Positions 1-9,356 of a DNA stretch of 21,824 bases are shown here, piece after piece. The notes beneath the pieces were generated by a model that ran no database searches, was not told the DNA's origin, and saw only the letters and a list, made by a program, of their open reading frames with translations. The DNA comes from Lingula anatina. Taxonomy: Eukaryota; Brachiopoda; Lingulata; Lingulida; Lingulidae. The stretch spans positions 1-21,824 of the forward strand of contig NW_019773722.1 in NCBI RefSeq assembly GCF_001039355.2, in the 5' to 3' direction. A program made the position numbers and the translations under genes. Numbering within the stretch: the stretch's first letter is position 1; each line of letters begins with the position of its first letter.

Positions 1-75
1 GGCTCTTCTTAATCATATAAGTCGCGCGTTTCCACCCCCTGATTGAGGGAGTCGTCTGTTGTATTCATACGACTC

Positions 76-275
76 CTACTTGACGAAAACGAGACGCGAT
101 ACCCGGATGACAGGTAAGCTTACAGAATTTGTGATAGGGTATGATACTCTTTTATGCGATCTGACACACACCTTGAAAACGGGTAGTGTGGTCAGATATA
201 CCGGTTTATTCTGGACCCGTAGGTGCCGAGTCTGGTAGTTGGGAAGGCCTGTCAAATAGGCCCTACGCTCTGGGG
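76..275 (-). CDS. Gene B cytoplasmic tail exon
   Basis: The acceptor TTGTCGGTGCAG|CC is entered in phase 1, as the transmembrane exon requires. An in-frame TGA lies just upstream of the acceptor, so the frame opens only by splicing. The 200-nt exon reads APERRAYLTGLPNYQTRHL and then a basic Val/Leu-rich stretch, ending VFVK and TAG at 78-76. GC content is higher than in the flanking introns. An internal donor (TTCAAG|GTGTGT, exon end at 172) could instead splice to exons beyond the left edge of the window, so the C-terminus is provisional. Confidence 0.62.
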
Positions 276-3062
276 CTGCACCGACAACGTATCAAACAGT
301 AATGCAACCGCACGGACACTATATGCCAACTACACATTGGTTGAAAGAACTCCGTATGTATGTGTTCGCTTTTCAATTTCACTATCATTTTAATTTTAAA
401 GTCGATTGCTCAAATATCTCCATACCTGATCACAGTTTTTAATGGTAATTTAATGACGCGACTGATAACTTTAAAGCTCTGCCAGCGATTTTTTCTTAAA
501 AGCCTTGGTTCAAATGTTATCGTTAAAAAGGTAAATTAAAGTATTGCCATAAGAGGCCCATAACTCCATAATAAACAAGTAAAATAAAGATGACGGCAAA
601 GGATTGAAGTACTATACTTGTAGTCACCTATGCAAATTTTTGTGATACGATTTTGTTCAGGAATGGAGTTAAGATCCGTACCGCTGTAACAGGAATGCAA
701 GTCCGCTGGGAACCATAGTCCGCTTTTTATAGCCCTCTACGGATGACATTCGTCCTATGTACTAACTTCAATACTCCCCTAGTCCTAACCTGTACTAACC
801 ATATGGGAGCCCAGACTTAGATTCCAATGACTGGCATTACTGTTACACCAGTTGCTATCTCACCTCAAAATAAAAATTGGTTAAAATAATTGCAATTCTC
901 TGATATGTGCGTATGCTTATACTTATCAACGAATATTTATAAAAGCCGAGCTTTTCCAGGCAATTTTTTAATTTTTAAATCAGCAAAATGGTAGATGAAT
1001 TTTGGAATAATTTGATGCACACAAAACCTTATTGTGATGATCGTAATACCCCCGTCTCACTAGAGGCGGAATAAGCAAGAATGCAGTCGAAAAGACAGTT
1101 CTTTGTGCGTTCCTGGATATTCGAGGGAATTCTTAAAATTCCGAGTGCATTCCAAATATTTTTACCCATTCTTGTGGCCGGCTCGAATGTTTTACTTATG
1201 TTAAAAACTTTCGAAGGGCATTCCAAGTTGAAAATCATCGAATGGCATTTGAATAGTACCCTAACTGCATTTGACTTCATTCTAAATATTCTCACGACAT
1301 TCCGACAGCATTCGAAACATTCTGATCACATTAAAGGGAGAACCGAAATGGCAAGACACTGCAAATCCTGCTAGAATGAGCCAGAATGCAACTCGAATGC
1401 ATCTCGATACTATTTCAGCCAGCAGTCGAACTACACTCGTTCTGCATTCGAAGTGTATTCTAAATATTCTGACTACATTCTGACAGCATTATTGATATTC
1501 CTAGTTTTCCAACTACATTCGAGCTGCATTTGAGAGGTAATACAGCCGAAATATGCACGAATCATTCTAGGCGGATGCAAGCGCATTCTGAGTAGTTCAA
1601 CGGCATTCTTACAAGAATTTTGGTCAATTTGAAATTCCCTCCCCAATGTTGTGCGTTTTTTTAATATAGTCATTCCGGCTGGTTCTGCTTGATACCTGCT
1701 GATTCCGAATAAGTGCGACGGGGGCTCAAACCCTGATAGTAACCTTTAAAAAGTGGCGTCATATTCAACCGAGAACATACCTTGTGAGAGTAGAAACACA
1801 ACCGTATTACAGCTTATCATGGTGACAATAAATGCCGCAATAATTACGTATGCCACTCCAGTAAACCGATTGCCGCCATCGTCGTCTAAATAAAAAACAC
1901 AACATGGCCTTTACATTGATTCATCGTTAATCGATGAAGATTCATTTTTCAATATATATATATGCACGTCCATGAATCAACTGGGCAACAACAATAGCAC
2001 ATGGGCTTCAAAATTTTCACGTGGCGCCGATTTTGTGAGCACGCTTTCCACTTAGAATATGCATCGTATTTTGCGTTATATTCATAAATTGTAGAAAATG
2101 TAACATTAAACACATACAAAATCTATTAGGAAAAAGTACATGAAACTTCACAGAGTTGGGAAAGCACACTGCGATCCTGAATCGGCGGTTAAACAGAGAT
2201 GATACTTCTTAAGCGCCGATTTTGTGAGCACACTTTCCGCTAAGAATATACATCGTATTTTGCCTCGTATTCATAAAGTTTGGCAAATGCAACATGAAAT
2301 ACGTACAAAACTATAAAGGAAGAGTATTTTTTCATGAGATACACGCCAAATGAGTGGGGACCGCATATATACAGTCGCAAAGCAGATTGGTATATCTGTG
2401 TCCCAGGTCTAAGTGCTATTTTAGTGTTATTTTCAGCGAAGAATTAAAAAGTTTCAGACCCACAGTAGTGTTAAGAAACACAAAATTATTTGGTATAATA
2501 ACACATATCCATCCCCTTTCACATGAAATCACCCTCATCGTAATCCAACACACAGGAATATTTTGAAAGACTTTCAAAGATGATAACCCAGTGTTGCTAC
2601 CCAGTATCGTGGAGGTGCAGATACATGCATATTAAATTAACTGATAATTGCCGGTCAATATTCCGTCTAAAAGTGTTTAAGACTCACAGTAATGTCAGAC
2701 TTCATCAGGGAAATGAGGTATGCGGTTAAGCAATGTGACCTTTTTTCTGCTTTTTATGAAAGGATACTTGTTACACTTTAATTACAATATGTTTACACCA
2801 ACTTACATTTTTCAGATTCCTGCGGCCGATTGGTCGAGTTTAACAATCTTAAGCACGGCGTTGAAGTGTAAGGTCCTTCTTCAAAGTAATTGTAATCTTT
2901 ATACCTGCATATTAAAAAATACTCATTGCCATTTCAATCAGTTGAAATATACTCAAGGAATATAAATCTTTTCCTTATCAACAATTTTACAACTACAAAT
3001 TTACAATATAAAGATGATATTTTGCATTGAACTTGTCTTTTCTTTTAATGGTAATAAAAAGT

Positions 3063-3117
<55 letters not shown>

Positions 3118-3807
3118 CCCTGGAATACAGGCACCGCACAGAGTGTCTCTGGTAAAACTGCAAACCATTAAAGTTTCTCTGAACAAATCTGAATAGCTGG
3201 GGTAATTTGTTCGATATTCTCCAATACCGAAGTACTGTTCCAACCCGAACATCTAAATGGCAAAAAAGAAACTTCCTTTACAAGTTCAGTTATCGGCATA
3301 AATATCAATACGCCATGAGAACAGCTTAAGTGAAAGTAAATCATCTATCACGTCTTAGACTCATCAGTGTTACTAGAAAAACTGAAATACATCTTGCACT
3401 TGAATATTATCATACAGGTGTACGTGTTTCAGTCCTGAAAAGAAGTCATACTATAACTAACAGAAGAAACCTATGAACAAATAGCTTAATCAACCAATAT
3501 TAACACACCTGTGCCCTTTTTACTTGTTTAAATACATAATACAAGTCTGCCGCTCCTCACAAGCCTGATATACACAATATCTGATTTATTAATCACATCA
3601 TGCACGAGGCAGTCGACACCTATATCGGTCCAATAGATCATTGTTTTGAGTTCAGCTACACAGTTTTTGTGTATTGATTACTTGCCGTACGCATATGCCT
3701 ACATTTATTTTCCTTCGTTTGATTGAAGTTATATTTTAAAAGATTGAGCCTTTTGCAAAAAAGGGTGTTTTGAAAACAAGGTCGATTAATAGGCGCGCAA
3801 GCCTGTT

Positions 3808-3852
<45 letters not shown>

Positions 3853-6364
3853 TCAAACTTTAAAAAAAATGTCACCTGGCTGTCACCAGGTGTGCGGGTA
3901 AGAACTCCAGCAGATATACTTTGAATACGTTGGAGACATTTTGGTTTTTCTTGTGGACACCCATACAGAAGTACCCTAGGTTCTAGATTTCTGTATTGCC
4001 AGCTCGATCTTAATTTCATATATAACTCATATCAGCAATTTTAAATTCTAGCCACTAGCGTCAACCTGGAGGCAAAATGTTGCCTAGGGCGCTTCCATAT
4101 TTGGAAGTCACAAGTCTCATACGTCATAGCTGTATCCGCCTGAGCTCCATATTTGGAAGTCATAAGATTCGCACGTCACAGGTTAGACCGCCTGGAGCTG
4201 CCTTTCCCGCCTTGTGCTGACATTATCTCGTGCAGGCGAGACAAGAAGCAAAGTGGCTGAAGCGGAGTTTGAAGTTTGAACTTAGAATATCTTGCAGTCG
4301 GAGGTCAGTTCCACAACACAAGCAACATTCTGCTTTAAAAACTGATTTTGGTCTAGCCACTGCGCTGCCCTTATAGTGGTATCAGGCATACAGTGTAGCT
4401 GTCAAACTTGGCACAGGACAAGCACCTGTATTGTGTCTATATCTTCAGGAGCAAATGTTCTTTTATAAGCAAAAAATATAAAAACAATGGATATAACTTT
4501 TTCATTTAGAAACATATTATTTATTTTTCACTTTACATCTTAAATTCAGTAAATAAAATTCAATAAGGCAGAATAAAATCTGTTTTACGTTTCATTTTGG
4601 TTTAATGACATTCAACTGCAGATTCACTGCGGAGCAGTTCTCTTTGATTGACGGAAATCGTACACTGCTGCTGTTCCTCAGGGCTAGTAAAAGCGATCTC
4701 ATCACAAGATTTTTAACAAGCTAGCTTTTACTGTGCCCTGACACGCAGGGTATATAATGAAATACTTATATTTAGCCGAGATGTGATAAATGGATAGAAA
4801 AGTGCATGGAGAATAGTCATTTAAATGGTTCTTAATATCGCTCTGTTACAGAGGGAACAAAGTACTATTTAAACGATGGGCTTGGAATGCTCTCCAAACT
4901 CTGTCTGATCTGATACCTTAGGTGATATCCTGCACACATCCTTTCAGGAGCATTCTCCTACCTGTCTCAGAGCCTCATTTGACCATCGATGGGCCACTAT
5001 ACCTTGATTCTTCGAGTTCATTCCAATAACACTTGACCAGGTTCCAGTACCTCTACAAACACTGAACATAACAGTATTAGCTGATATACCTTACTTCATC
5101 TGCAAGAGGTGACTAGGGGTGAAACCTTACTTAATCATGACATCACACTTGATCACAAGTATCGCCTGGTGAAAGATATGTGGCAGACACACAATGTTCT
5201 GAACTATCTTTGATACCTTACATTAACCCTTCTGTTCACCTGTGCTAATAAATGGAGTGAGCACTTCAGGGGAGAACTAACCCTTAATGATCTGGACCAA
5301 CGCCACCAAGCTCTTCAAGAAAAATTAGACATTATCCTAAAAAACAGAATTGCAGCCCTTGTTGAGAGCATGTCGTGCTGTTTACACGAGATTATACACT
5401 GCAGTTCGCAGAAGACACGTGACCATAAACGAGAACATCCGAATGTTTTAGTTTGGTGACATTTGGTGTTGTCTTTTCCATCAAATGAACATTCCTTTAC
5501 CTTCAGAGGTAATATCAGAGGTAATATGTTACAAATTTGTTTACATGGTATGTGAAAATCCTCACTTCTACTTTGAATTTTCTGCACCATTAATTATGTT
5601 AGATATGGTATCTGGAATAAAAATCATCGTTTATGATCATTTACACCTGTGAGGAATTTTTTTTATAAATAAAAGCACTTGGAATTAGAGGTAGGAAACC
5701 TTTTTGGCCGATGGTGTTTTTATGTTTATTCATAAGTGAAATAATTACATTTGAGGCAGATAGAAACGTTTATACATGTATTGTCCTTAGTTGGTAAAAT
5801 ATTTTTCTGTTTCTTTTATGAATTTCTTATCTATAATTTAGTATAATTAGTAGAAAAACTTTTACCTTTTATTCAATTATCGACTTTGCTGAAGGAAAGT
5901 GAAATCGACCAAGAGGCAGTATAAAAACAACATATTGACCGAAAGCCAAAGTTGATAGATGTTTTATTATAAGGAAGATATGTGATGCAAATTAAAAATA
6001 ACTACATATCTTATTGATATCACAAATATGCGATGGCCTGACGTTGCGACGAGTTAAACCATCACGATTGTACGGCTGGTTGCGATAATAATTGCAAAAT
6101 TTGGTCGTCAAAGGTAGATGTTATTTGAGAGGGAGGTAAAGTTGGTAGACCCACGCTTGTTGGGTGAGTCAATGACAAGGTTAATTTCTGCATTATCTTG
6201 GCAGATAAAGAGATAAATCCTAACGTATCACCATTTACATAAACGCTGACTACATGCACAATAGGCACGGATCAAAAATAAAATTAATTTTTAAAATATC
6301 AATTAATACTTACCGTGCGGATCAGCACCAGGCAATATACAACTATTAAACCGGTCTTCGTCAT
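76..6364 (-). CDS. Gene B: small TNFR-like type I membrane protein, paralogue of gene A
   Basis: Simplest model: exons 6364-6314, 3252-3119, 2904-2807, 1885-1781 and 275-76. They total 588 nt (195 aa plus TAG) with all phases consistent. Layout: signal peptide about 1-17; ectodomain with Cys in the order C-x7-C-G-x-C then C (CSFTRDTLCGACIPGYK, a classic TNFR CRD core); transmembrane helix about 104-127; basic tail of about 68 residues. The core aligns with gene A without gaps from LFR to GYK. The last four exons are the well-supported part. The signal exon is 3 kb away, and an extra N-terminal CRD exon may be missing from this model. The tail shows no death domain. The role is inferred from the family: a cell-surface receptor for a TNF-like ligand. 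Confidence 0.65.
276..1048. other. Intronic sequence of gene B, no gene recognised
   Basis: AT-rich sequence with no convincing exon. It contains a segment near 554 (AGAGGCCCATAACTCC) resembling the 'gggccataactcc' words common in dispersed repeats of molluscs. That resemblance is from memory and was not tested. Confidence 0.4.
1049..1724. mobile_element. 676-bp TIR-bearing non-autonomous element, rich in CATTC/GAATG motifs
   Basis: The left end CCCCCGTCTCACT...GGAATAAGCAAG and the reverse complement of the right end CCCCCGTCGCACT...GGAATCAGCAGG are similar terminal inverted repeats. The interior is a dense, irregular series of CATTC/GAATG words at roughly 10-20-bp spacing. It includes a partial internal duplication (CATTCTAAATATTCT near 1275 and TATTCTAAATATTCT near 1449). 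No transposase is visible, and short reading frames in it are by-products. No convincing target-site duplication was found, so the family is unassigned. It lies in the intron between gene B's transmembrane and tail exons. Confidence 0.55.
1781..1885 (-). CDS. Gene B transmembrane exon
   Basis: A 105-nt phase 1-1 exon with acceptor TTTTTTATTTAG|AC and donor CACAAG|GTATGT. It encodes DDGGNRFTG followed by a helix of about 24 hydrophobic residues (VAYVIIAAFIVTMISC then NTVVFLLS). Size class, phase and position match gene A's transmembrane exon. The reading frame is too short to stand out as an ORF, but both splice sites are strong. Confidence 0.78.
2013..2390. repeat. Diverged tandem duplication, period about 189 bp
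   Basis: GCGCCGATTTTGTGAGCA occurs at 2024 and 2213. Each copy is followed by matching blocks: CACTTTCC or GCTTTCC, AGAATAT-CATCGTATTTTGC, ATTCATAAA, and AACAT-AAA-AC-TACAAA. There are many point changes. The repeat lies in the gene B intron between 1885 and 2807. No coding function is seen. Confidence 0.7.
2807..2904 (-). CDS. Gene B exon completing the CRD (YKDYNYF...TPC)
   Basis: A 98-nt exon entering in phase 2 and leaving in phase 1. Its acceptor is TATTTTTTAATATGCAG|G and its donor AAAAAT|GTAAGT. Spliced to the preceding exon it restores CIPGYK, the counterpart of CFPGYK in gene A. It adds one more Cys (PYTSTPC), a sequon (NST), and a polar stalk ending ESEK. It leaves the phase needed by the transmembrane exon. 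A reading frame on the opposite strand at 2720-2965 is its shadow. Confidence 0.75.
3066..3116. repeat. (TA)n microsatellite next to a gene B splice donor
   Basis: About 25 TA units. On the minus strand the intron begins GTAATATATA, so the tract starts within a few bases of the exon 3119-3252 donor. Confidence 0.9.
3119..3252 (-). CDS. Gene B CRD exon (CSFTRDTLCGACIPG)
   Basis: The acceptor at 3254-3253 has a strong pyrimidine tract (TTTCTTTTTTGCCATTTAG) and gives phase 0. The donor CCAGG|GTAATA leaves phase 2. The 3' two-thirds encode LFRETLMVCSFTRDT then LCGACIPG, matching gene A's LFRVTKF...ECGDCFPG in length and key residues. The first 20 or so residues lack Cys and do not look like a CRD, so the true acceptor may be internal. 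CCCCAG at 3202-3197 would give phase 2, the same relative position and phase as in gene A. Confidence 0.72.
3809..3852. repeat. (AAT)n microsatellite
   Basis: About 14 AAT units, adjoining the retrotransposon remnant at 3853-4019. Confidence 0.9.
3853..4019 (-). mobile_element. Fragment of a non-LTR retrotransposon reverse transcriptase (C-terminal part)
   Basis: On the minus strand an open frame contains VLLYGCPQE, KCLQRIQSISAG and VLTRTPGDSQVT. This follows the well-known 'LLYGlP..l..KLQriQNaAARvlTrt...HITPvL' segment near the C-terminus of CR1/L2/Jockey-type reverse transcriptases. The usual HITP block is degraded. The frame then runs into the ATT microsatellite. The copy is short and truncated at both ends, so it is inactive. 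It lies in the long first intron of gene B. Confidence 0.55.
4092..4180. promoter_or_regulatory. Tandem pair of CArG-box plus CRE-like motifs
   Basis: CCATATTTGG, an exact CArG box (SRF site, CC(A/T)6GG), occurs at 4095-4104 and 4147-4156. Each copy is followed about 16 bp later by a CRE-like ACGTCA (TACGTCAT 4120-4127; CACGTCAC 4172-4179). Both motif types repeat at 52 bp, so this is a diverged tandem duplication. An SRE followed by a CRE is reminiscent of immediate-early promoters, but no start site or gene can be tied to it. It lies inside gene B's proposed first intron. Confidence 0.4.
6314..6364 (-). CDS. Signal-peptide exon, probable first coding exon of gene B
   Basis: ATG at 6364-6362 opens 17 codons reading MTKTGLIVVYCLVLIRT, a short basic n-region and hydrophobic core. 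It ends with a perfect donor, CACG|GTAAGT, in phase 0. No other ATG exon with a signal-like product was seen upstream of gene B's CRD exons on this strand. Linkage to gene B depends on phase and orientation only. A nearer downstream reading frame (6187-6062) could instead make this a separate short secreted peptide. Confidence 0.45.
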
Positions 6365-7228
6365 GGCAACCTTCAGTAACGAAACAAAAAACCATATCAA
6401 TCAAATTCGGTTAGACAGATAGCGGATAAAAGCAGAATAGAAACGTATAAAATGGTGAAAAGTTATCGGTGCATGATTTTAAGGATATTGTAACCCTTAA
6501 TTATCATCCAAATACCGTAAATTAGTTTTTTCCTGCATCTAACTATTCAATAATGCATCTATCTTTGTGCTGATTTCAAACGATGCAAAAACCCTTTAAA
6601 ACAAAATACCGGCGTTAATATTTTTTTTCGTTGCAATGTATAAGCATAGACGTCTCAAAGCTTAAATCTTCAGTTTAACACCTGTCTATTTGGGGGTGAG
6701 ATAGCAATCGGTATGGAGCGTAACTTTATCCCTGAAAAACATTTTATCACGAAAATTGGCATAGTGGACTGAAAGTGTTAGCGTTGTGGTTTGATTGCTT
6801 TTACGAGCCTCGAAATACGGATTTTGATTGAACAGATGCATTTTTTGCTGTATCAACGAGAAAATCTAAACTAAGACTTTAAAAGAACTAAGACTCTAAA
6901 GAAAAATCGCTGGCAGCATGTACTGGTGTCATTAAATCGGCGATAAACTAGTGATCGTGGGTGCTTAGGTAAAAGAGAAATTTGAGAAACTGATTTTTCC
7001 GTTTTTGCCCAAAATTGCAATTATGACGTCACCCGTAAGATGACAAATGCGTAAATGTTAATAAATGTATTCACTGAACACTGAAGACTTATTACCAAAA
7101 AGAATGTATGTAAAGCAGTCAATAAGGTGTTTTGGGGGAAGGGTAACAATATATTTAAGGGGGTATCTTGCATTCGAAACTACCGTATATCTTAGGAAAG
7201 AAAAGCATGTTTGACCTTGATGTAGTAA
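6365..7228. other. Region upstream of gene B, no gene recognised
   Basis: AT-rich with no convincing exon. A perfect palindromic CRE, TGACGTCA, occurs at 7024-7031, about 660 bp upstream of the gene B start codon on the transcript strand. No TATA box in the right orientation was identified near 6364. Confidence 0.4.
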
Positions 7229-7237
7229 AAACAAATT
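7229..7237. repeat. Left target-site duplication AAACAAATT
   Basis: Nine bases immediately left of the element start, identical to 9348-9356. Confidence 0.75.
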
Positions 7238-9347
7238 AGATCGCTGAAGCTAGTGTCTAGTTTCCAGTTTCGTTTTTCAAAAACGAACCTGGCATCCAGA
7301 AACTAGTGTCGTTTTTCAAAAACGAACTTAACATTTAGAAACTAGTTTAGTTTTTCAAAAACGATTCTAGCAACCAAAAACTAGTGTCGTTTTTTCAAAA
7401 ACTATCCTAGCAACCAGAAACTAGGGTCGTTTTTCGGAAAACGATTCTGGCAACTAGAAAGTAGTGTCGCTTTTCAAAAACTAAGCCAGAAGCCAGAATT
7501 GTTTTGTAAAGAAAAACAGGTAAGGGGTGGACAGGTAACCTTTACCGCGGAAGCCGGGCAGAGTGTTAAGAACTCTCCTCGCCGTGTGCTGAGACCAAGA
7601 CGCCCGCTGATAAGCGTTTACGGCGCACAAGTAGCCTTCACTGCGAAGCGGGGCAGGGTGTTTACGTTGGTGGGAGAAGGCGGGGTTAGGGGTTGGGTTA
7701 GATGCCCAAAAATCAGTGTCGTTTTTTGAAAAACGATTCTGGCAACTAGAAACTAGTTTCGATCTTCAAAAACGATCCTGAGAAACCAGAATCGTTTTTA
7801 CGGGGGGAAACAGAAGTGGACGGGGGAGAGGCAACGCGCGGTTATCGTCTACCGTGACCAGGTTACCTTCACTGCTAAAGTCGGGAAGGGTGTTATACGC
7901 TCTCTTCTCGCCGTGCGCTGAGACCGAGACGGTCGCGGTCAATGAAGTTAATGTCTTTTTTCAAAAATCATTATGGCAACGAGAAACTTGTGTCGTTTTT
8001 TTAAACGATTCTGAGCAGCCAGAATTTTTTTCTTCAAAAAAATTAAAACTTAAACTTCAAACTACAAAGGGAGACCCCGGGGGCCCTTCCCCCTTCTCAC
8101 TCTCAACCGCCCACCCCCCAATACCTAAATACCCTTCACGGCTTTTGCTGTAAAGGCGACCTGTGCCTCGTAGAGGCGGTCATCTTGTCCTCACCACAAC
8201 TCCCTGAATACCCTGCCTGGCATCCGCGGTGAAAACTGCTTGTGCGCCGCTGATGGGAATCAGCGGCTGTCTAGGCCTACATACACGACCGAGAGAGATC
8301 ATTAATTTCACCACAGCCTCCTCGGTGAAGGCTACCTGTACGCCGTAGGCAATAATCGGCGACCGTCTCGGTCTCAGCGCACGTCGAGGAGAGACAAACT
8401 CGGTTTTCGCGGTGAGTGTTACCTAGCCGCGGTACACACTCACCGCTGGTTGCCTCTCCCTCCGTCCACCACTGTTTCTCTACGCAAAATCGATTCTGTC
8501 TTCTCAGAATCGTTTTTGAAAAAAGACACTAGTTTCTTGTTGCCAGAATCGTTTTAAAAAACGACATTGGTTTCTGGGCATCAGATTCGTTTTTCAAAAA
8601 TTCAATAAAATTAAAAATTTTACTTCAAACTACTTAGGGAGATCGGGGGGGGGGGGGGCGGGGCTTTTCCCCCTCACCCCCACTCCCTAAACCCACCTAA
8701 ACACAATACCAGGTTCCGTGGTGATGGCTACCTGTACGCCGTAAGAGCTAATCGACGACCGTCTCGGTCTCAGCGCACGTCGAGGAGAGACTGTAACACC
8801 CTGTCCGGCTTTCGCGGTACACGCTCAACGCTAGTTGCTTCTCCCTCCGTCCACCCTGTTTCTCTTTGCAAATACGATTCTGGCTTTTCAGAATCGTTTT
8901 TTGAAAAAAAAGACACTAGTTTCTGGCTGCCAGAATCGTTTTTCGAAAAACGACACTGGTTTCTAAGCTTCAGAATCGTTTTTCAAAAATTCAATAAATT
9001 AAAAATTATACTTCAAACTAAAAGGGGAGGCCCCGGGGGCCCTTCCCCCTCCTCACCCTCACCTTTATTCCCCACCCCAGCCACACCTAAACCCCATTCC
9101 CGGCTTCTGCTGTGCAGGCGGCCTGTGACTGGTAGAGGCGGTCAACCCGGCCTTAACAAACGGCAAGGAGAGACCGTAACATTCTCCGCAAAACTAACTC
9201 TGGCTTCTCAGAATCGATTTTGAAAAACGACACTAGTTTCTAGTTGCCAGGTTCGTTTTTGAAAAACGACACTAGTTTCTGGTTGCCAGGTTTGTTTTTG
9301 AAAAACGAAACTGGAAACTATAAACCAGACACTAACTTCAGCGCTCC
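7238..9347. mobile_element. 2.1-kb foldback-type element with long, internally repeated inverted arms
   Basis: The ends AGATCGCTGAAGCTAGTGTC (left) and, reverse-complemented, GGAGCGCTGAAGTTAGTGTC (right) are inverted repeats matching at 19 of the first 23 bases. Inside each end are tandem units of about 40-48 bp containing CGTTTTTCAAAAACGA and CCAGAAACTAGTGTCG, in opposite orientation in the two arms. The centre carries longer inverted modules, for example CGCCGTGCGCTGAGACCGAG in the left arm against CTCGGTCTCAGCGCACGTCG in the right. The right arm also has a direct duplication of about 390 bp. Open frames are products of the repeats and no transposase is seen. Exact 9-bp direct repeats flank it. 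Size, architecture and 9-bp target duplication fit Foldback/Mutator-like non-autonomous elements; the superfamily is inference. Confidence 0.75.
8330..9080. repeat. Direct duplication (about 390 bp) inside the right arm of the foldback element
   Basis: CCGTCTCGGTCTCAGCGCAC recurs at 8363 and 8759, and CTCCCTCCGTCCACC at 8456 and 8841. Matching TCAATAAAxTTAAAAATT and ACTTCAAACTA blocks follow in each copy. Similar modules in inverse orientation occur at 7570-7665 and 7895-8080. A G-run (8645-8658) lies at one copy junction. Confidence 0.7.
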
Positions 9348-9356
9348 AAACAAATT
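9348..9356. repeat. Right target-site duplication AAACAAATT
   Basis: Nine bases immediately right of the element end, identical to 7229-7237. The match at both predicted TIR ends fixes the element borders. Confidence 0.75.

Larger units (their letters stand above)
3253..6313 (-). other. Proposed first intron of gene B (about 3.06 kb)
   Basis: It holds the AAT microsatellite, the retrotransposon remnant, the CArG/CRE pair, and several short open segments on both strands (4222-4479 +, 5085-5456 +, 5315-5590 -) that I could not assign. A possible 41-nt exon for gene B lies at 3524-3564 (see findings). The rest shows no recognisable gene. Confidence 0.4.

Noticed and set aside
2578-2965. Plus-strand two-exon candidate (frame ending GNE|GTATGC joined to CAG|ATTCCTGCGG)
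   Set aside because: The segment is antisense to a well-supported gene B CRD exon, and its product has no recognisable motif.
3570-3680. Minus-strand IYWTDIG, resembling an LDL-receptor YWTD repeat
   Set aside because: Only a single short match, with no further repeat features and no splice context; likely chance.
4310-4370. tRNA-like A-box on the minus strand (GCGCAGTGGCTAGA), suggesting a SINE
   Set aside because: No B-box or 3' tail at the right distance.
4222-4479. Plus-strand open segments (51 codons, a TAG, then 34 codons)
   Set aside because: Lengths are expected by chance at this base composition, and no family was recognised.
7499-8153. Two plus-strand frames of 76 and 99 aa
   Set aside because: Inside the foldback element and composed of its repeat modules; no transposase motif.
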